Positions 35,681 to 43,932 of a DNA stretch of 64,000 bases are shown here, piece by piece. The position numbers and the translations under genes were made by a program. The DNA is from Paraburkholderia bannensis NBRC 103871. Lineage in GTDB: Bacteria; Pseudomonadota; Gammaproteobacteria; Burkholderiales; Burkholderiaceae. Under the pieces are notes generated by a model that worked only from the letters and a program-made list of their open reading frames with translations, ran no database searches and had not been told where the DNA came from. The DNA lies in assembly GCF_000685015.1 (NCBI RefSeq), contig NZ_BAYA01000003.1, forward strand, positions 310,001 to 374,000, read 5' to 3'. Numbering within the stretch: the stretch's first letter is position 1; every line of letters begins with the position of its first letter.

Positions 35681-36381
35681 CTGCTGATCCAAACCTGACG
35701 GGTTTCCTTGCCGGCCGCGCGGCGCGTCACGCGCCAATAATCGAGCACCACGTAAGCCGCAAACAACGGCGCGCCGATGGACGCGGCCACGACGAACGGC
35801 GATGCGATACCGGTGAGCGTGACGAGCGGCAACAGATACAGCACGTCTTCCGTCTCGAAACCGCCGACGAAAGCCTGCTGCGTACCGGCCTTGCCCGCCA
35901 TTTCCTCGATCCGCATGCGAAGGAAGAAGATTACCGCGACGGCCACGCCCGCGATACCGCCGAGCACTGCCGGCGGCACGCGCCATTCGGCCGCAGTCGC
36001 GCCGGAGGCTGCAACGACGCCCAGGCCATAGCCCATGCCGAGGAACAACAGGATCGTCGTAGCGGCATCCGCTGCGAGGTCATAGAAATGCCCGATTCGG
36101 CTGGTTTTACCGCTGATTCGTGCGAGTTCGCCGTCGGTATGATCGACAAAATTCGACAAAACGATCAGAAATGCGCCAATATTGGCGTGCAGGAAATCGC
36201 CGCGCGCCAGATAGAAAGCGCCAGCGAGCCCGATCAACAGGCGCAGGGTCGTCAGGTGATTTGGCGTAACGCGAGTCGGCACGAGAGGCGTGACGAGCCA
36301 GCGCGCCGCGCGCGCATCCCACGTGCGCGGCAGCGGTACCGCGCGCGGTAGCGTTTCCGCAGGTTGGTCTTTTCCAGTCAT
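35677..36381 (-). CDS. CDP-alcohol phosphatidyltransferase family protein
   Basis: This 234-residue inner-membrane enzyme has the complete signature D-G-x2-A-R-x8-G-x3-D-x3-D, visible as DGELARISGKTSRIGHFYD plus LAAD, near residues 83-105. Five or six hydrophobic segments follow. The family transfers a phosphoalcohol from a CDP-activated donor to an alcohol acceptor, or the reverse, making phospholipids and related phosphodiesters. It is the first gene of the operon, followed by the coupled oxygenase, flippase-like and nucleotidyltransferase genes. That set does not match any housekeeping phospholipid locus I know. On the minus strand TATACT lies about 10 bases before the ATG, so a short leader is likely. 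Confidence 0.9.
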   Translation of the reverse strand: MTGKDQPAETLPRAVPLPRTWDARAARWLVTPLVPTRVTPNHLTTLRLLIGLAGAFYLARGDFLHANIGAFLIVLSNFVDHTDGELARISGKTSRIGHFYDLAADAATTILLFLGMGYGLGVVAASGATAAEWRVPPAVLGGIAGVAVAVIFFLRMRIEEMAGKAGTQQAFVGGFETEDVLYLLPLVTLTGIASPFVVAASIGAPLFAAYVVLDYWRVTRRAAGKETRQVWISR

Positions 36382-36529
36382 AACCCGGAAGTATAGTGTA
36401 AGCCGTCTCGATATGCTCTCGGGCCTAGCACACTTGCGTGTAACTCACCGATCCGGAAGTGTGTCGTTTTCGCGAGAAATGTAAGGGTGTTTTGCTGCGA
36501 CGCACAATACCCCGACGGCGGCGTGTGTT

Positions 36530-36760
36530 CTAGCCGTGGAGCAGCCTGCCCGATGCCAGCGTGAGCCAGCTCACCGGGTCGGTCTGCTGCTCGCAGACGC
36601 TCTTGAGATCCGCGAGTTCCACGATGCCGGCGGCGTCAGCCTGAAGCGCCTTGCAGGCCCCCGAGGCGATGCTGAATCCGTAAACGAGCATGGCGATGTA
36701 CGCGACGAGGAATACGTCGACGGCCACAAAGGCCGATGCGGCGAACGCGGTGTTTTTCAT
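36530..36760 (-). CDS. Small membrane protein, 76 residues
   Basis: ATG 36760 opens a peptide with one strong hydrophobic segment (FVAVDVFLVAYIAMLVYGF), a helix with two cysteines further on (SGACKALQAD and LKSVCEQQ), and a short C-terminus. It looks like a small inner-membrane protein whose cysteines could face the periplasm and form a disulfide. I do not recognise the family. The ribosome binding site is weak, and the codon use fits the rest of the genome. An upstream ATG at 36805 would add a basic stretch. Confidence 0.55.
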   Translation of the reverse strand: MKNTAFAASAFVAVDVFLVAYIAMLVYGFSIASGACKALQADAAGIVELADLKSVCEQQTDPVSWLTLASGRLLHG

Positions 36761-37129
36761 GTTGCACTTTCTGGTTCTAATTGGACGCCCGCGCCATCGA
36801 TGCATGCTTTCAGGGCGATCTTCGAGCTTTCGAAGCGTTACAGCCAGGCCTCGCGTGACTCGGCATTATTTACCGAATGAGAGCGATTTTCATTCAGAAT
36901 GCATCAATTTTACCGCCAGGAGACCGACAGCGAAACCGTCGGCAGCGCGATGTCGCTGGATTGTCCGTTCCAGAATGGGCGAACGTTTGCCTGCATCGAG
37001 GCGGACAAGCCCGATGCGGCTACGCAAGCACGCTTGCGCAAACCCGCGTACAGTGTGCATCCCTTCGCGCCGGCCCCGCCAGAATGTAAAAGGGCTGCAT
37101 CGGCGCCATGCTTAATCGCCAGAATTCCG

Positions 37130-37564
37130 ATGAAACGTCTTTCCCTCGCTGCCCTGCTGCTTGCGGTGCTGCCATTTGTGCCGCTCACCGGCCACGCCGC
37201 CGCGCTCGACGATGCGCTGACCTGCAAGGAGTCGGCGCATGATTTCGTGTCCGGCCTGATCGACCAGAAGCTGATCGACGACAAGCCCATGCGCGTCGAG
37301 AAGAATTCGATCAACGCCTTCTGGCCCGCGCACGGCGAGCATCTGACGGCCTACGGCTACAGTGTGTTTGCGATTGTGGCGTTCCAGCAGGACGACCCAC
37401 TGTTCAAGAAAGGCGACGGCAAACCGATTGCCCGTTCGGCCTATGGCGCGGTGGTGGTGGGCACGACAGCCAAGGTTCAGGCAGCGCTGGACGCAGTTGG
37501 CAATACGGCTATCGTGCATCATGCCGGGCCGCTGCTGACCGCCATCTTCTGTCAGCAGGATTAG
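37130..37564 (+). CDS. Hypothetical exported protein, 144 residues
   Basis: ATG 37130 begins a clear signal peptide (MKRLSLAALLLAVLPFVPL, cleavage near GHAAALDD). The mature part contains two cysteines (LTCKES and the C-terminal IFCQQD) and a predicted alpha/beta arrangement, HLTAYGYSVFAIVAFQQDDP. It is probably a small periplasmic protein with one disulfide. The family is unknown to me. The frame opens earlier at 36899, but that segment has no signal or protein-like pattern. Confidence 0.75.
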   Translation: MKRLSLAALLLAVLPFVPLTGHAAALDDALTCKESAHDFVSGLIDQKLIDDKPMRVEKNSINAFWPAHGEHLTAYGYSVFAIVAFQQDDPLFKKGDGKPIARSAYGAVVVGTTAKVQAALDAVGNTAIVHHAGPLLTAIFCQQD

Positions 37565-37595
37565 TCGGCATTAAGCGGCCCGACCTCAGGGCGCG

Positions 37596-38123
37596 TTATT
37601 CGATGCGCCCAAATCCGCCCTCGGCCCACGACTCGGCGCGCGCCTTGGTCAGCTTGAAGTTGGGCGCGACACGCACCTGCGCGATCTGCTCGCCGAACGT
37701 GTCGAGCGCCGTGAGCACGGCGTAGGGTTCGTACTCGTCGGGCACGATGTCGAGCGTGACATCGATATCGCCATCGCCGGTTTGCAGGCCGATGCGCTTG
37801 TGCAGCAGTGCGTGCAACTGCTGCTCATGGCGGCGCAACACTTCCGAAGCGGTCTTCACGAGCGTATTAAACGCCGAGGTATCAAGCGGCTTCGGATTCT
37901 TCTTGTCGCGCCCCATCGTCCACGGGCCGACCAGCGCGGGCTCGGGCTCGCCGTCCTTGATCATCGCGACAGCCCAGCCGTCGTCGTCTTCGTTCTTGAT
38001 CACGCGCGCCGTCCAGCCGTCCTTGCGCCACAGGCGCGGATCCTGGATCACGTCGTCTTCGGTCGGTTCGAGGGAGTCGTCGGGAAAAGCGGCGGGCGAA
38101 GCATCGGTCATGGCGGGTTCCAT
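37596..38123 (-). CDS. Conserved hypothetical protein, 175 residues
   Basis: This is a soluble acidic protein without signal or membrane segment. Its N-terminal half, with DPRLWRKDGWTARVIKNEDD and ALVGPWTMGRDKKNPKPLD, reads like a compact mixed fold. A helical middle (LVKTASEVLRRHEQQLHALL) precedes a beta-rich end (IDVTLDIVPDEYEPYAVLTA). I recall similar short proteins in other Burkholderia-group genomes, but no function. A second ATG at 38111 is an alternative start. It is convergent with the exported protein at 37130, 31 bases apart. Confidence 0.8.
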   Translation of the reverse strand: MEPAMTDASPAAFPDDSLEPTEDDVIQDPRLWRKDGWTARVIKNEDDDGWAVAMIKDGEPEPALVGPWTMGRDKKNPKPLDTSAFNTLVKTASEVLRRHEQQLHALLHKRIGLQTGDGDIDVTLDIVPDEYEPYAVLTALDTFGEQIAQVRVAPNFKLTKARAESWAEGGFGRIE

Positions 38124-38896
38124 CGGGTTCTGCGGGCCTGCCCGATTTCGGTGGGCAGGGGCAGGATTTTACCCGCAAGCGCCGTGACGGCGGCCACGTC
38201 GTCCGCGCATCGCGGGTTCGCGAACCGCTCATGTCATTCGCACCGCCGCTTCTGGAATTAATCCGCGAAATCAGGAAACTGACATTTCGATAATGTCGGC
38301 ATTCAAGTTCCAGTCGAATGAGGCGCTATCGCCGATTACGTATACAGAGGCGCAGCTATTCCCGTCTGCATTCAGCTTATTTCGGTTTTCGCAATACTGT
38401 CTTTCGCGTCGCAAATCGAACTCTTAATGACCTGGATCAACGCGCAAAAAAAACGCGGCCCGAGAGCCGCGTAAAACAGATGAAAAAAGACCACCCTTGG
38501 TCAAGGGGTGAGCGAATTGTACCGCCCAATCCCACGCTCGTAGTTCGCATAATCTGGAACAGTACCTTTCAGAAAACGGCAGAAATATCCCGTAAAAATC
38601 ACGCGATCCCAGCAATACGTTGCTGCATAAGCGAGACAGAGTCGTCGCACTTGCGCAACAAAATAATCGTTGTCACATTTTGTCGCATCTCTAACGATTA
38701 AGAAAAATCCCTTTATGCGCAGATACTTACGTGCATTAATGCGGCTATTACAATTTTCAGAAAGTATTGTTGCTCGTAGCAAAGCCAATCAGCGGAATCC
38801 CCGGAATACACTTCATCCCGAATCGTCAGACCACGGAAGCCATTGCCCGGCAATCGCATTTCGTGAGATTCCCAAGTACTGTCCGGAGTTAAAACC
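38124..38896. other. Low-GC intergenic region upstream of the porin gene
   Basis: A 773-base gap of visibly lower GC than its flanks. It holds a strong minus-strand terminator (38446-38472) and, just upstream of that on the same strand, an open frame of 95 codons (38501-38788) with atypical composition. A possible plus-strand promoter for the porin is TTGTCA (38670-38675), 17-base spacer, AACGAT. The rest holds nothing I recognise. Confidence 0.55.
38446..38472 (-). terminator. Strong minus-strand terminator with no annotated gene upstream
   Basis: On the minus strand ACGCGGC pairs with GCCGCGT (loop TCTCGG) and runs into eight U. No recognised minus-strand gene lies between it and the porin, so it marks an unseen transcript such as a small RNA, or a small gene at 38501-38788. 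Confidence 0.7.
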
Positions 38897-40063
38897 ATGA
38901 AAAAAACCCTTATCCTCGCTGGTGTTCTCGGTGCATTTGCAATGAGCGCACACGCGCAAAGCAGCGTGACCCTGTACGGCTCGCTCGACGCAGGTATCGT
39001 CTATGCCAACAATGCCGGCGGCCACAGCATGTGGGCGCAAGGCAGCGGCGCCATGTCGAACAACTACTTCGGCCTGAAAGGCGCTGAAGACCTCGGCGGC
39101 GGCCTGAAGGCGATCTTCACGTTGGAAAGCGGCTTCAACCTCAACAACGGCGGCTACAAGAACGGCGACAGCGGCTTCAACCGCCAGGCGTTCGTCGGCC
39201 TGCAAAGCGACAAGTACGGCACGCTGACGCTCGGCCGCCAGTACGACTCGATGAACCAGTACCTCGCGCCGCTGTCCGAAGCGGGCGCGGGCTTCGGCAA
39301 CAACCTCGCGGGCCACCCGTTCGACAACGACAACTTCGCCCAGACCTTCTCGATCAAGAACGCAGTCAAGTACTCGAGCGCCAACTACTCGGGTCTGCAG
39401 TTCGGAGGCCTGTACGGCTTCTCGAACCAGGCTGACGGTTTCGCGAACAGCCGCGCGTGGAGCGCGGGCGCGTCGTACAGCAACGGCCCGCTGAACGTCG
39501 CGGCCGGTTACCTGCAACTGAACAACTCGGGCACCGTGGGCGGCAACACGAGCGGCGCGGCGTCGGCTGACCAGAACATCTCGGCACGCCAGCAACGCAC
39601 GTTCGGCGCAGGCGCGAACTACACCTACGGCCCGGCGCAAGTCGGCTTCGTGTGGTCGCACTCGCAGATCGACGGCCTTCAGAGCCTGTCGAGCGGCGGC
39701 GCGACGCTGGCTGGCGTGAGCGGCCTGAACCTGCACATGGACAACTTCGAACTCAATGGCGCGTACCACCTGACGCCGGCACTCGCCCTCGTGGGTTCGT
39801 ACACGTTCACCGACGGCACCGTGACCGGCACGGGCAACGGCGACCAGAGCCCGAAGTGGCACACGGTCATGATCGGCAGCGACTACTCGCTGAGCAAGCG
39901 CACCGACGTCTACGTCGCGGGCGTGTACCAGCACGCTTCGGGTTCGATGGGCGTGAACGGTTCGGGTCAGGCAATCGCGAACGTCGCAGCGATCAACACG
40001 CTGTCGCCTTCGACGACCAACAACCAGATCGCCGCAACGGTCGGCCTGCGTCACCGCTTCTAA
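38897..40063 (+). CDS. Gram-negative porin (trimeric, Burkholderia type)
   Basis: This 388-residue outer-membrane protein has a signal peptide ending MSAHAQ, then SSVTLYGSLDAGIVYANN, the usual Burkholderia porin start. A 16-strand barrel follows, with the constriction-loop region near residues 110-130, and it ends VGLRHRF with a C-terminal Phe. These porins allow diffusion of small hydrophilic solutes. The ATG has CCGGAG about 8 bases upstream. Codon use is strongly biased to frequent C-ending codons, as expected for a highly expressed gene. It has its own promoter region and a strong terminator. Confidence 0.96.
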   Translation: MKKTLILAGVLGAFAMSAHAQSSVTLYGSLDAGIVYANNAGGHSMWAQGSGAMSNNYFGLKGAEDLGGGLKAIFTLESGFNLNNGGYKNGDSGFNRQAFVGLQSDKYGTLTLGRQYDSMNQYLAPLSEAGAGFGNNLAGHPFDNDNFAQTFSIKNAVKYSSANYSGLQFGGLYGFSNQADGFANSRAWSAGASYSNGPLNVAAGYLQLNNSGTVGGNTSGAASADQNISARQQRTFGAGANYTYGPAQVGFVWSHSQIDGLQSLSSGGATLAGVSGLNLHMDNFELNGAYHLTPALALVGSYTFTDGTVTGTGNGDQSPKWHTVMIGSDYSLSKRTDVYVAGVYQHASGSMGVNGSGQAIANVAAINTLSPSTTNNQIAATVGLRHRF

Positions 40064-40432
40064 AGCGTACTGGCGCTCGCATCAAAACGAGCGTCATCGA
40101 AGTTGTCGGATCCATCGGACTGATCGGGCAAGCAACGCAATCCGCTGCGTTGCCCGGCTCCAGCAAAAACGCACATGCGTCACGAGCGCATGTGCGTTTT
40201 TTCTTTCTGCGCTTGATGCGCTGGCTGCGCGTGCGCTTTCAATTTCGTATCGGCAACTTTTGTCGCGCTTTCGACGCGCTGGCACTCTCCCGCGAATGCG
40301 GGCCAGCGCTCGCACCGTTGCATCTTTTTACTTCTCCATGCGGCTGCGTTAGCCAACGCGTGCGTATACTCATGAGCACATACTCGCTACGCATCTCGCG
40401 TTGCGCTCTGTTCCGCCCTGGTCACGCCGCTT
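40064..40432. other. Intergenic region after the porin gene
   Basis: Contains the porin terminator and a near-copy of the repeated dyad, TTTCGTATCGGCAAC (40243-40257). No supported gene. Confidence 0.5.
40165..40203 (+). terminator. Bidirectional terminator after porin gene
   Basis: ACGCACATGCG (40169-40179) and CGCATGTGCGT (40187-40197) form a perfect stem with a 7-base loop, flanked by A5 and T6. Confidence 0.9.
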
Positions 40433-40786
40433 ATGAATACCCTCACGCAACGCCTCATCGCCGCCCTTCCGCTCGCACTGGTCGCCGCTTGTGGATCGTC
40501 GCCATCCAGCACTGCCTCGAATGGCGAAACGATGATCTACGCATCGTCGGCACGCTCGCCTTCTTCGATCGCGAATTGCCTTGAAGACCGTTTGTCGAGC
40601 GTGCACGAATCGCGCAATGGCAACGCGATGGAACTCGCGATCGGTTCGAGTTCGGATGCGTCCTACCTCGTCTCGCTCACCCCGAACGGCTATGGTTCGG
40701 TGATCCGCGTGACGCATGGCGCGTCGAGTTCGGACAACCCGCCGGAAGCCGAATTTCGCTTCGCCGTGGCGCGTTGCACGACTTAA
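40433..40786 (+). CDS. Small lipoprotein, 117 residues
   Basis: The N-terminus has a type II signal with lipobox LVAAC (Cys20) followed by GSSPSSTASNG, a typical flexible tether. The rest contains two further cysteines (IANCLEDR and the C-terminal ARCTT) and a beta-rich pattern (SYLVSLTPNGYGSVIRV). It is probably anchored in the inner or outer membrane facing the periplasm; residue 21 is Gly, so outer-membrane sorting is plausible. The family is not recognised. It is a single gene with weak upstream signals. Confidence 0.8.
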   Translation: MNTLTQRLIAALPLALVAACGSSPSSTASNGETMIYASSARSPSSIANCLEDRLSSVHESRNGNAMELAIGSSSDASYLVSLTPNGYGSVIRVTHGASSSDNPPEAEFRFAVARCTT

Positions 40787-40904
40787 TTTCTCTCGTTGCA
40801 ACTAACGACGCTTTTTTAGCGAAAAACTCGCATAAAACCTCTGTCATGATGTCGTCACATCTGCGAAGATTGCGCCCTCTCTGGATTTTGCACGACATCG
40901 CTTC

Positions 40905-41414
40905 ATGGCTTCTGGGTCCGCACATCACGCCACCGGCTGGGCCGCCGGCGTCATCGCCGCCGCTATCGTCACGCACTCGGGAGCGGACACCCCGTGGCAC
41001 CTTGCGGCTGCTTTAGCTTTCGTTGCCGGCGTCGCGGGCGGTACGGCGCCCGACTGGCTCGAAGTCGCCTGGTGGCGCAAGAAGCGCAAGCTCTGGATCA
41101 CGCATCGCACGCTCACGCATTGGGGTATCGGCTGGGTGGCGTTGCTGCTATGCGCGTATCGCGAACTCGGGCATTGGTTGATCGCCGCGCCGGCATTCGG
41201 CTTCGCATGCGGCGGCATAATCCATCTCTTTGCCGACTGGCCTAATCCGCTTGGCGTGCCGTGGATCGCGCGGCGCCATTCGCTGAACCTGTGGCGCAGT
41301 GGCCGTTGCGATCTCATAGTGATCGCCGCTTCGTGGGTCGCCGCGTGGTTCTTTGCGGTGCATGGCGTGCCGCATGGCTGGTCGCTCGAACCGCTGCGAC
41401 GGCTGGCCTCTTGA
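40905..41414 (+). CDS. YdjM-like membrane-bound metal-dependent hydrolase
   Basis: This 169-residue membrane protein has about four hydrophobic segments and the family motif ITHRTLTHWGIGW (His-rich), with a preceding TAPDWLE motif and a following FGFACGGIIHLFADW. These match the YdjM/YfhO-like family of predicted metal-dependent membrane hydrolases, related to LexA-regulated E. coli ydjM. The substrate is unknown; phospholipid action is the usual guess. It stands alone, with a very strong terminator downstream. No LexA box is visible in front of it. Confidence 0.85.
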   Translation: MASGSAHHATGWAAGVIAAAIVTHSGADTPWHLAAALAFVAGVAGGTAPDWLEVAWWRKKRKLWITHRTLTHWGIGWVALLLCAYRELGHWLIAAPAFGFACGGIIHLFADWPNPLGVPWIARRHSLNLWRSGRCDLIVIAASWVAAWFFAVHGVPHGWSLEPLRRLAS

Positions 41415-41446
41415 TCTGGAATCCGAAATAATTGGATGAAGAAACG

Positions 41447-41480
41447 GGCGGGCGACGCATTCAAGCGTCGCCCGCCTTTT
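41447..41480 (+). terminator. Rho-independent terminator after the YdjM-like gene
   Basis: GGCGGGCGACGC (41447-41458) and its exact complement (41465-41476) form a 12-bp stem with loop ATTCAA and a T4 tail. Confidence 0.9.
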
Positions 41481-41523
41481 GCTGCTTTCCCAGCAATCTA
41501 TCGCATCAAGCGAATCAAGCGAA

Positions 41524-43023
41524 TCAATCGAGCGAGAAGTCGATACCCTGCGCGAGCGGCAACGCCGACGAATAATTGACCGTGTTAGTCGCGCGCCGCA
41601 TATAGCCCTTCCACGCATCCGAACCGGACTCGCGTCCGCCGCCGGTTTCCTTCTCGCCGCCGAACGCGCCGCCAATTTCCGCGCCGCTCGGGCCGATATT
41701 CACGTTCGCGATGCCACAGTCGCTACCCGATGCTGACAGGAAACGCTCCGCTTCGCGCAGGTCGGTCGTGAATACACACGACGACAGACCATGCGAGGCG
41801 GCATTGTTCGCCGCAACGGCTTCGTCAAAGTCGCGATACTTCATGACGTAGAGAATCGGCGCAAAAGTTTCCTTCAGGACAATCGCGCTTTGCGCGGGCA
41901 TTTCCACGAGCGCAGGACGCACGTAATAGCCGTTGGCGAGGCCCTCGACCTGCACCCGCTCGCCGCCCGTGACCGCGCCGCCTTCCGCACGCGCCTGCTG
42001 CAGCGCGGACTGCATGCCTTCGAACGCGTGCGAATCGATGAGGGGCCCCATCAGCGTGCCGGCCTGCAACGGGTTTCCGATCGGAACCTTGGCGTAAAGC
42101 TGCTTCAACCGGTCGACGGTCGCGTCATACACGCTCTCGTGTACGAACAGCCGGCGCAGCGACGTGCAGCGCTGCCCCGCCGTGCCGACCGCCGAAAAGA
42201 GGATCCCCCGCAACGCAAGTTCGCGATCGGCGCTGGGCGTCACGATGCCTGCGTTGTTGCCGCCCAGTTCGAGGATCGAGCGGCCAAAGCGCTGCGCCAC
42301 GGCGACGCCGACCGTGCGGCCCATTGCCGTGCTGCCGGTTGCGCTCACAATCGCGGCGCGCGGATCGGCCACGAGCTTCGCGCCTGTCTCGCGCCCGCCG
42401 ATGACGAGCGATGCGAGCCCCTCAGGCGCGTCGCCAAACGCCCGCACGGCGTCGTCCATGATCTTCTGGACGGCCAGCGCGGTCAGCGGCGTTTTCTCCG
42501 AAGGTTTCCAGATCACCGGATTGCCGCAGACCAGCGCAAGCGCCGCATTCCATGACCACACCGCAACGGGAAAGTTGAATGCCGAAATCACGGCGCACAC
42601 GCCCATCGGATGCCAGCTTTCGGCCATGCGATGGCCAGGACGCTCCGACGCGATCGTCAGGCCATACAGTTGCCGCGAGAGACCGACCGCGAAATCGCAA
42701 ATGTCGATCATCTCCTGCACTTCGCCCAGGCCTTCCTGAAGGATCTTGCCTGCCTCCAGCGAGACGAGGCTGCCCAGGGCCTCCTTGCGTGCCCGCAAGC
42801 GCTCGCCCAGCAGGCGCACAAGTTCGCCGCGGCGCGGCGCCGGTACGTTGCGCCAGTGAAGAAACGCTTGATGCGCGCGTGCCAGCGCCGCGTCGACGTC
42901 CGCCGCCGACTGGCTCGCCACCCGCCCAATCACTTCGCCGGATATCGGCGATTTCACTTCGATGTCACCCGACCTGGCCTCTTCTGAAATGCCGAGGTCG
43001 GCAAGAATGCGTGTTGCGTCCAT
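41524..43023 (-). CDS. amaB: ALDH7-family dehydrogenase (L-piperidine-6-carboxylate/aminoadipate semialdehyde type)
   Basis: This 499-residue NAD-dependent aldehyde dehydrogenase shows the ALDH7 (antiquitin) features: FNFPVAVWSWNAALALVCGN, ELGGNNAGIV, the catalytic cysteine in TAGQRCTSLRRLFVHES (with the ALDH7 Arg), and a C-terminal SGAEIGGAFGGEKETGGGRE. ALDH7 enzymes oxidise alpha-aminoadipate semialdehyde, or its cyclic form, in lysine and pipecolate degradation. ATG 43023 has AAAGGA 8 bases upstream; the frame continues to 43119 without similarity. Two exact copies of the repeated TTTCCGATNNGAAA dyad lie upstream. No other lysine-degradation genes adjoin it. Confidence 0.9.
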   Translation of the reverse strand: MDATRILADLGISEEARSGDIEVKSPISGEVIGRVASQSAADVDAALARAHQAFLHWRNVPAPRRGELVRLLGERLRARKEALGSLVSLEAGKILQEGLGEVQEMIDICDFAVGLSRQLYGLTIASERPGHRMAESWHPMGVCAVISAFNFPVAVWSWNAALALVCGNPVIWKPSEKTPLTALAVQKIMDDAVRAFGDAPEGLASLVIGGRETGAKLVADPRAAIVSATGSTAMGRTVGVAVAQRFGRSILELGGNNAGIVTPSADRELALRGILFSAVGTAGQRCTSLRRLFVHESVYDATVDRLKQLYAKVPIGNPLQAGTLMGPLIDSHAFEGMQSALQQARAEGGAVTGGERVQVEGLANGYYVRPALVEMPAQSAIVLKETFAPILYVMKYRDFDEAVAANNAASHGLSSCVFTTDLREAERFLSASGSDCGIANVNIGPSGAEIGGAFGGEKETGGGRESGSDAWKGYMRRATNTVNYSSALPLAQGIDFSLD

Positions 43024-43036
43024 GACCGATCCTTTA

Positions 43037-43050
43037 TTTCCGATAAGAAA
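43037..43050. repeat. TTTCCGATNNGAAA dyad, copy 2
   Basis: TTTCCGATAAGAAA, 14 bases upstream of the ALDH7 start codon, so it would overlap the mRNA leader or promoter. It is identical to copy 3, 198 bases further upstream. Confidence 0.6.
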
Positions 43051-43234
43051 CAAAACTCTGGTGAGCCGACTATACACGGGGGGCGATGGTGCAGCAAGAC
43101 GGCTATCGATTGCCCCCATGACGGCCTGACATCATGCAAAAAGCGCACATCATGCGGCTTTCTCGTCAATTTTCACTTCAACTCCACCCGTTGCCTGAAG
43201 TTTCATTTAAGAAACAACAACCAGCAAACGCGGG

Positions 43235-43248
43235 TTTCCGATAAGAAA
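43235..43248. repeat. TTTCCGATNNGAAA dyad, copy 3
   Basis: TTTCCGATAAGAAA, identical to copy 2 and in the same orientation, with extra A-rich flanks. The pair looks like two binding sites for one regulator in front of the ALDH7 gene. Confidence 0.6.
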
Positions 43249-43285
43249 AAATAGAAACCACTCGCCTCGGACAGACCGCAAAAGC

Positions 43286-43316
43286 AAAAAGAGCCGCCCG
43301 GCTAACCTGGCGGCTC
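43286..43316 (-). terminator. Terminator for the DUF6900-like gene
   Basis: GAGCCGCC (43291-43298) pairs with GGCGGCTC (43309-43316), followed on the minus strand by U5 (43290-43286). It is downstream of the small gene that ends at 43393. Confidence 0.85.
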
Positions 43317-43392
43317 TCAATAGTTCAGAGGAGGTTTCTTGTGGGAAACGCCGAGGCATTGAGCCCCGGCGTTCAACGGCGGCCAGCAGCGC

Positions 43393-43596
43393 CTATGACT
43401 CTTGCACACATTCGGCGCGGCCGATGCGGTGTCCGACGATCAAGCCCGCGTCATAAGCGGATTCGAGCGCGCGACCGACGTCCTCCGAGCTCACCAGGTG
43501 GTAGTCAGCGGTTTGCTTGCCGGTCAGTTCGAAGCGCTCAACACCTAGCGTTCGTCGTGAGATGGCCAACAGTAGTTCGAGACGTTCGTCGCGCAT
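43393..43596 (-). CDS. Small DUF6900-like protein, 67 residues
   Basis: This is a short helical protein: LELLLAISRRTLGVERFELTG, then a polar turn, then VGRALESAYDAGLIVGHRIG (each quoted in part). The pattern of an N-terminal amphipathic helix, a TxNSxDxH-like turn and an ALEAAYEAG-like helix resembles the DUF6900 family of small Burkholderia and plasmid proteins; this is from memory and tentative. AAGGAG lies 6 bases before the ATG, an excellent ribosome binding site, and a terminator follows. Function unknown. Confidence 0.75.
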   Translation of the reverse strand: MRDERLELLLAISRRTLGVERFELTGKQTADYHLVSSEDVGRALESAYDAGLIVGHRIGRAECVQES

Positions 43597-43932
43597 TTGC
43601 TTCTCCTTGCTTAATCTTCGTCACTCAAATCAACAGTAAGGATCACCATGCAGTTCGTTACGTGCCCCCTCGACGCAGATCGAGGCCTATTCACATCCTT
43701 ACTATATTGAAAGACATTTCTGACAGGCACAAAGATCCGCGCCAATCTTCAAACAGTGTTAATTCGAGCTTCAAAACGCCCAGCTGCGACAAAAAGTACC
43801 TACAAAACACGCAGAATCGACGATTCGATTGCAAACGTTAGCCGTTTGGCCGATGTTTCCGAAAGGCGGCGCTTTGCTATGATCGGAAACGTGCCAGAAC
43901 ACTCAAAAAGGCCTCTTTAACGTTCCCCACTT
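43597..43932. other. Intergenic region between small protein and XRE-cupin genes
   Basis: A 336-base AT-richer gap with no supported ORF. Its right end contains the promoter and inverted repeat described for the XRE-cupin gene. Confidence 0.5.
43855..43890 (+). promoter_or_regulatory. Inverted repeat around the -10 of the XRE-cupin gene
   Basis: GTTTCCGA (43855-43862) and TCGGAAAC (43883-43890) are exact complements 20 bases apart. TATGAT at 43878-43883 is a good -10 ending at the right arm. This geometry suits autoregulation of the gene starting at 43933. The arms also equal the TTTCCGA half of the repeated window motif. Confidence 0.5.

Noticed and set aside
38501..38788. 95-codon minus-strand frame upstream of the porin
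   Set aside because: Not annotated as a gene, because it has no ribosome binding site or recognisable motif and its composition is atypical. It is kept only as a possible part of the hidden transcript described in the findings.
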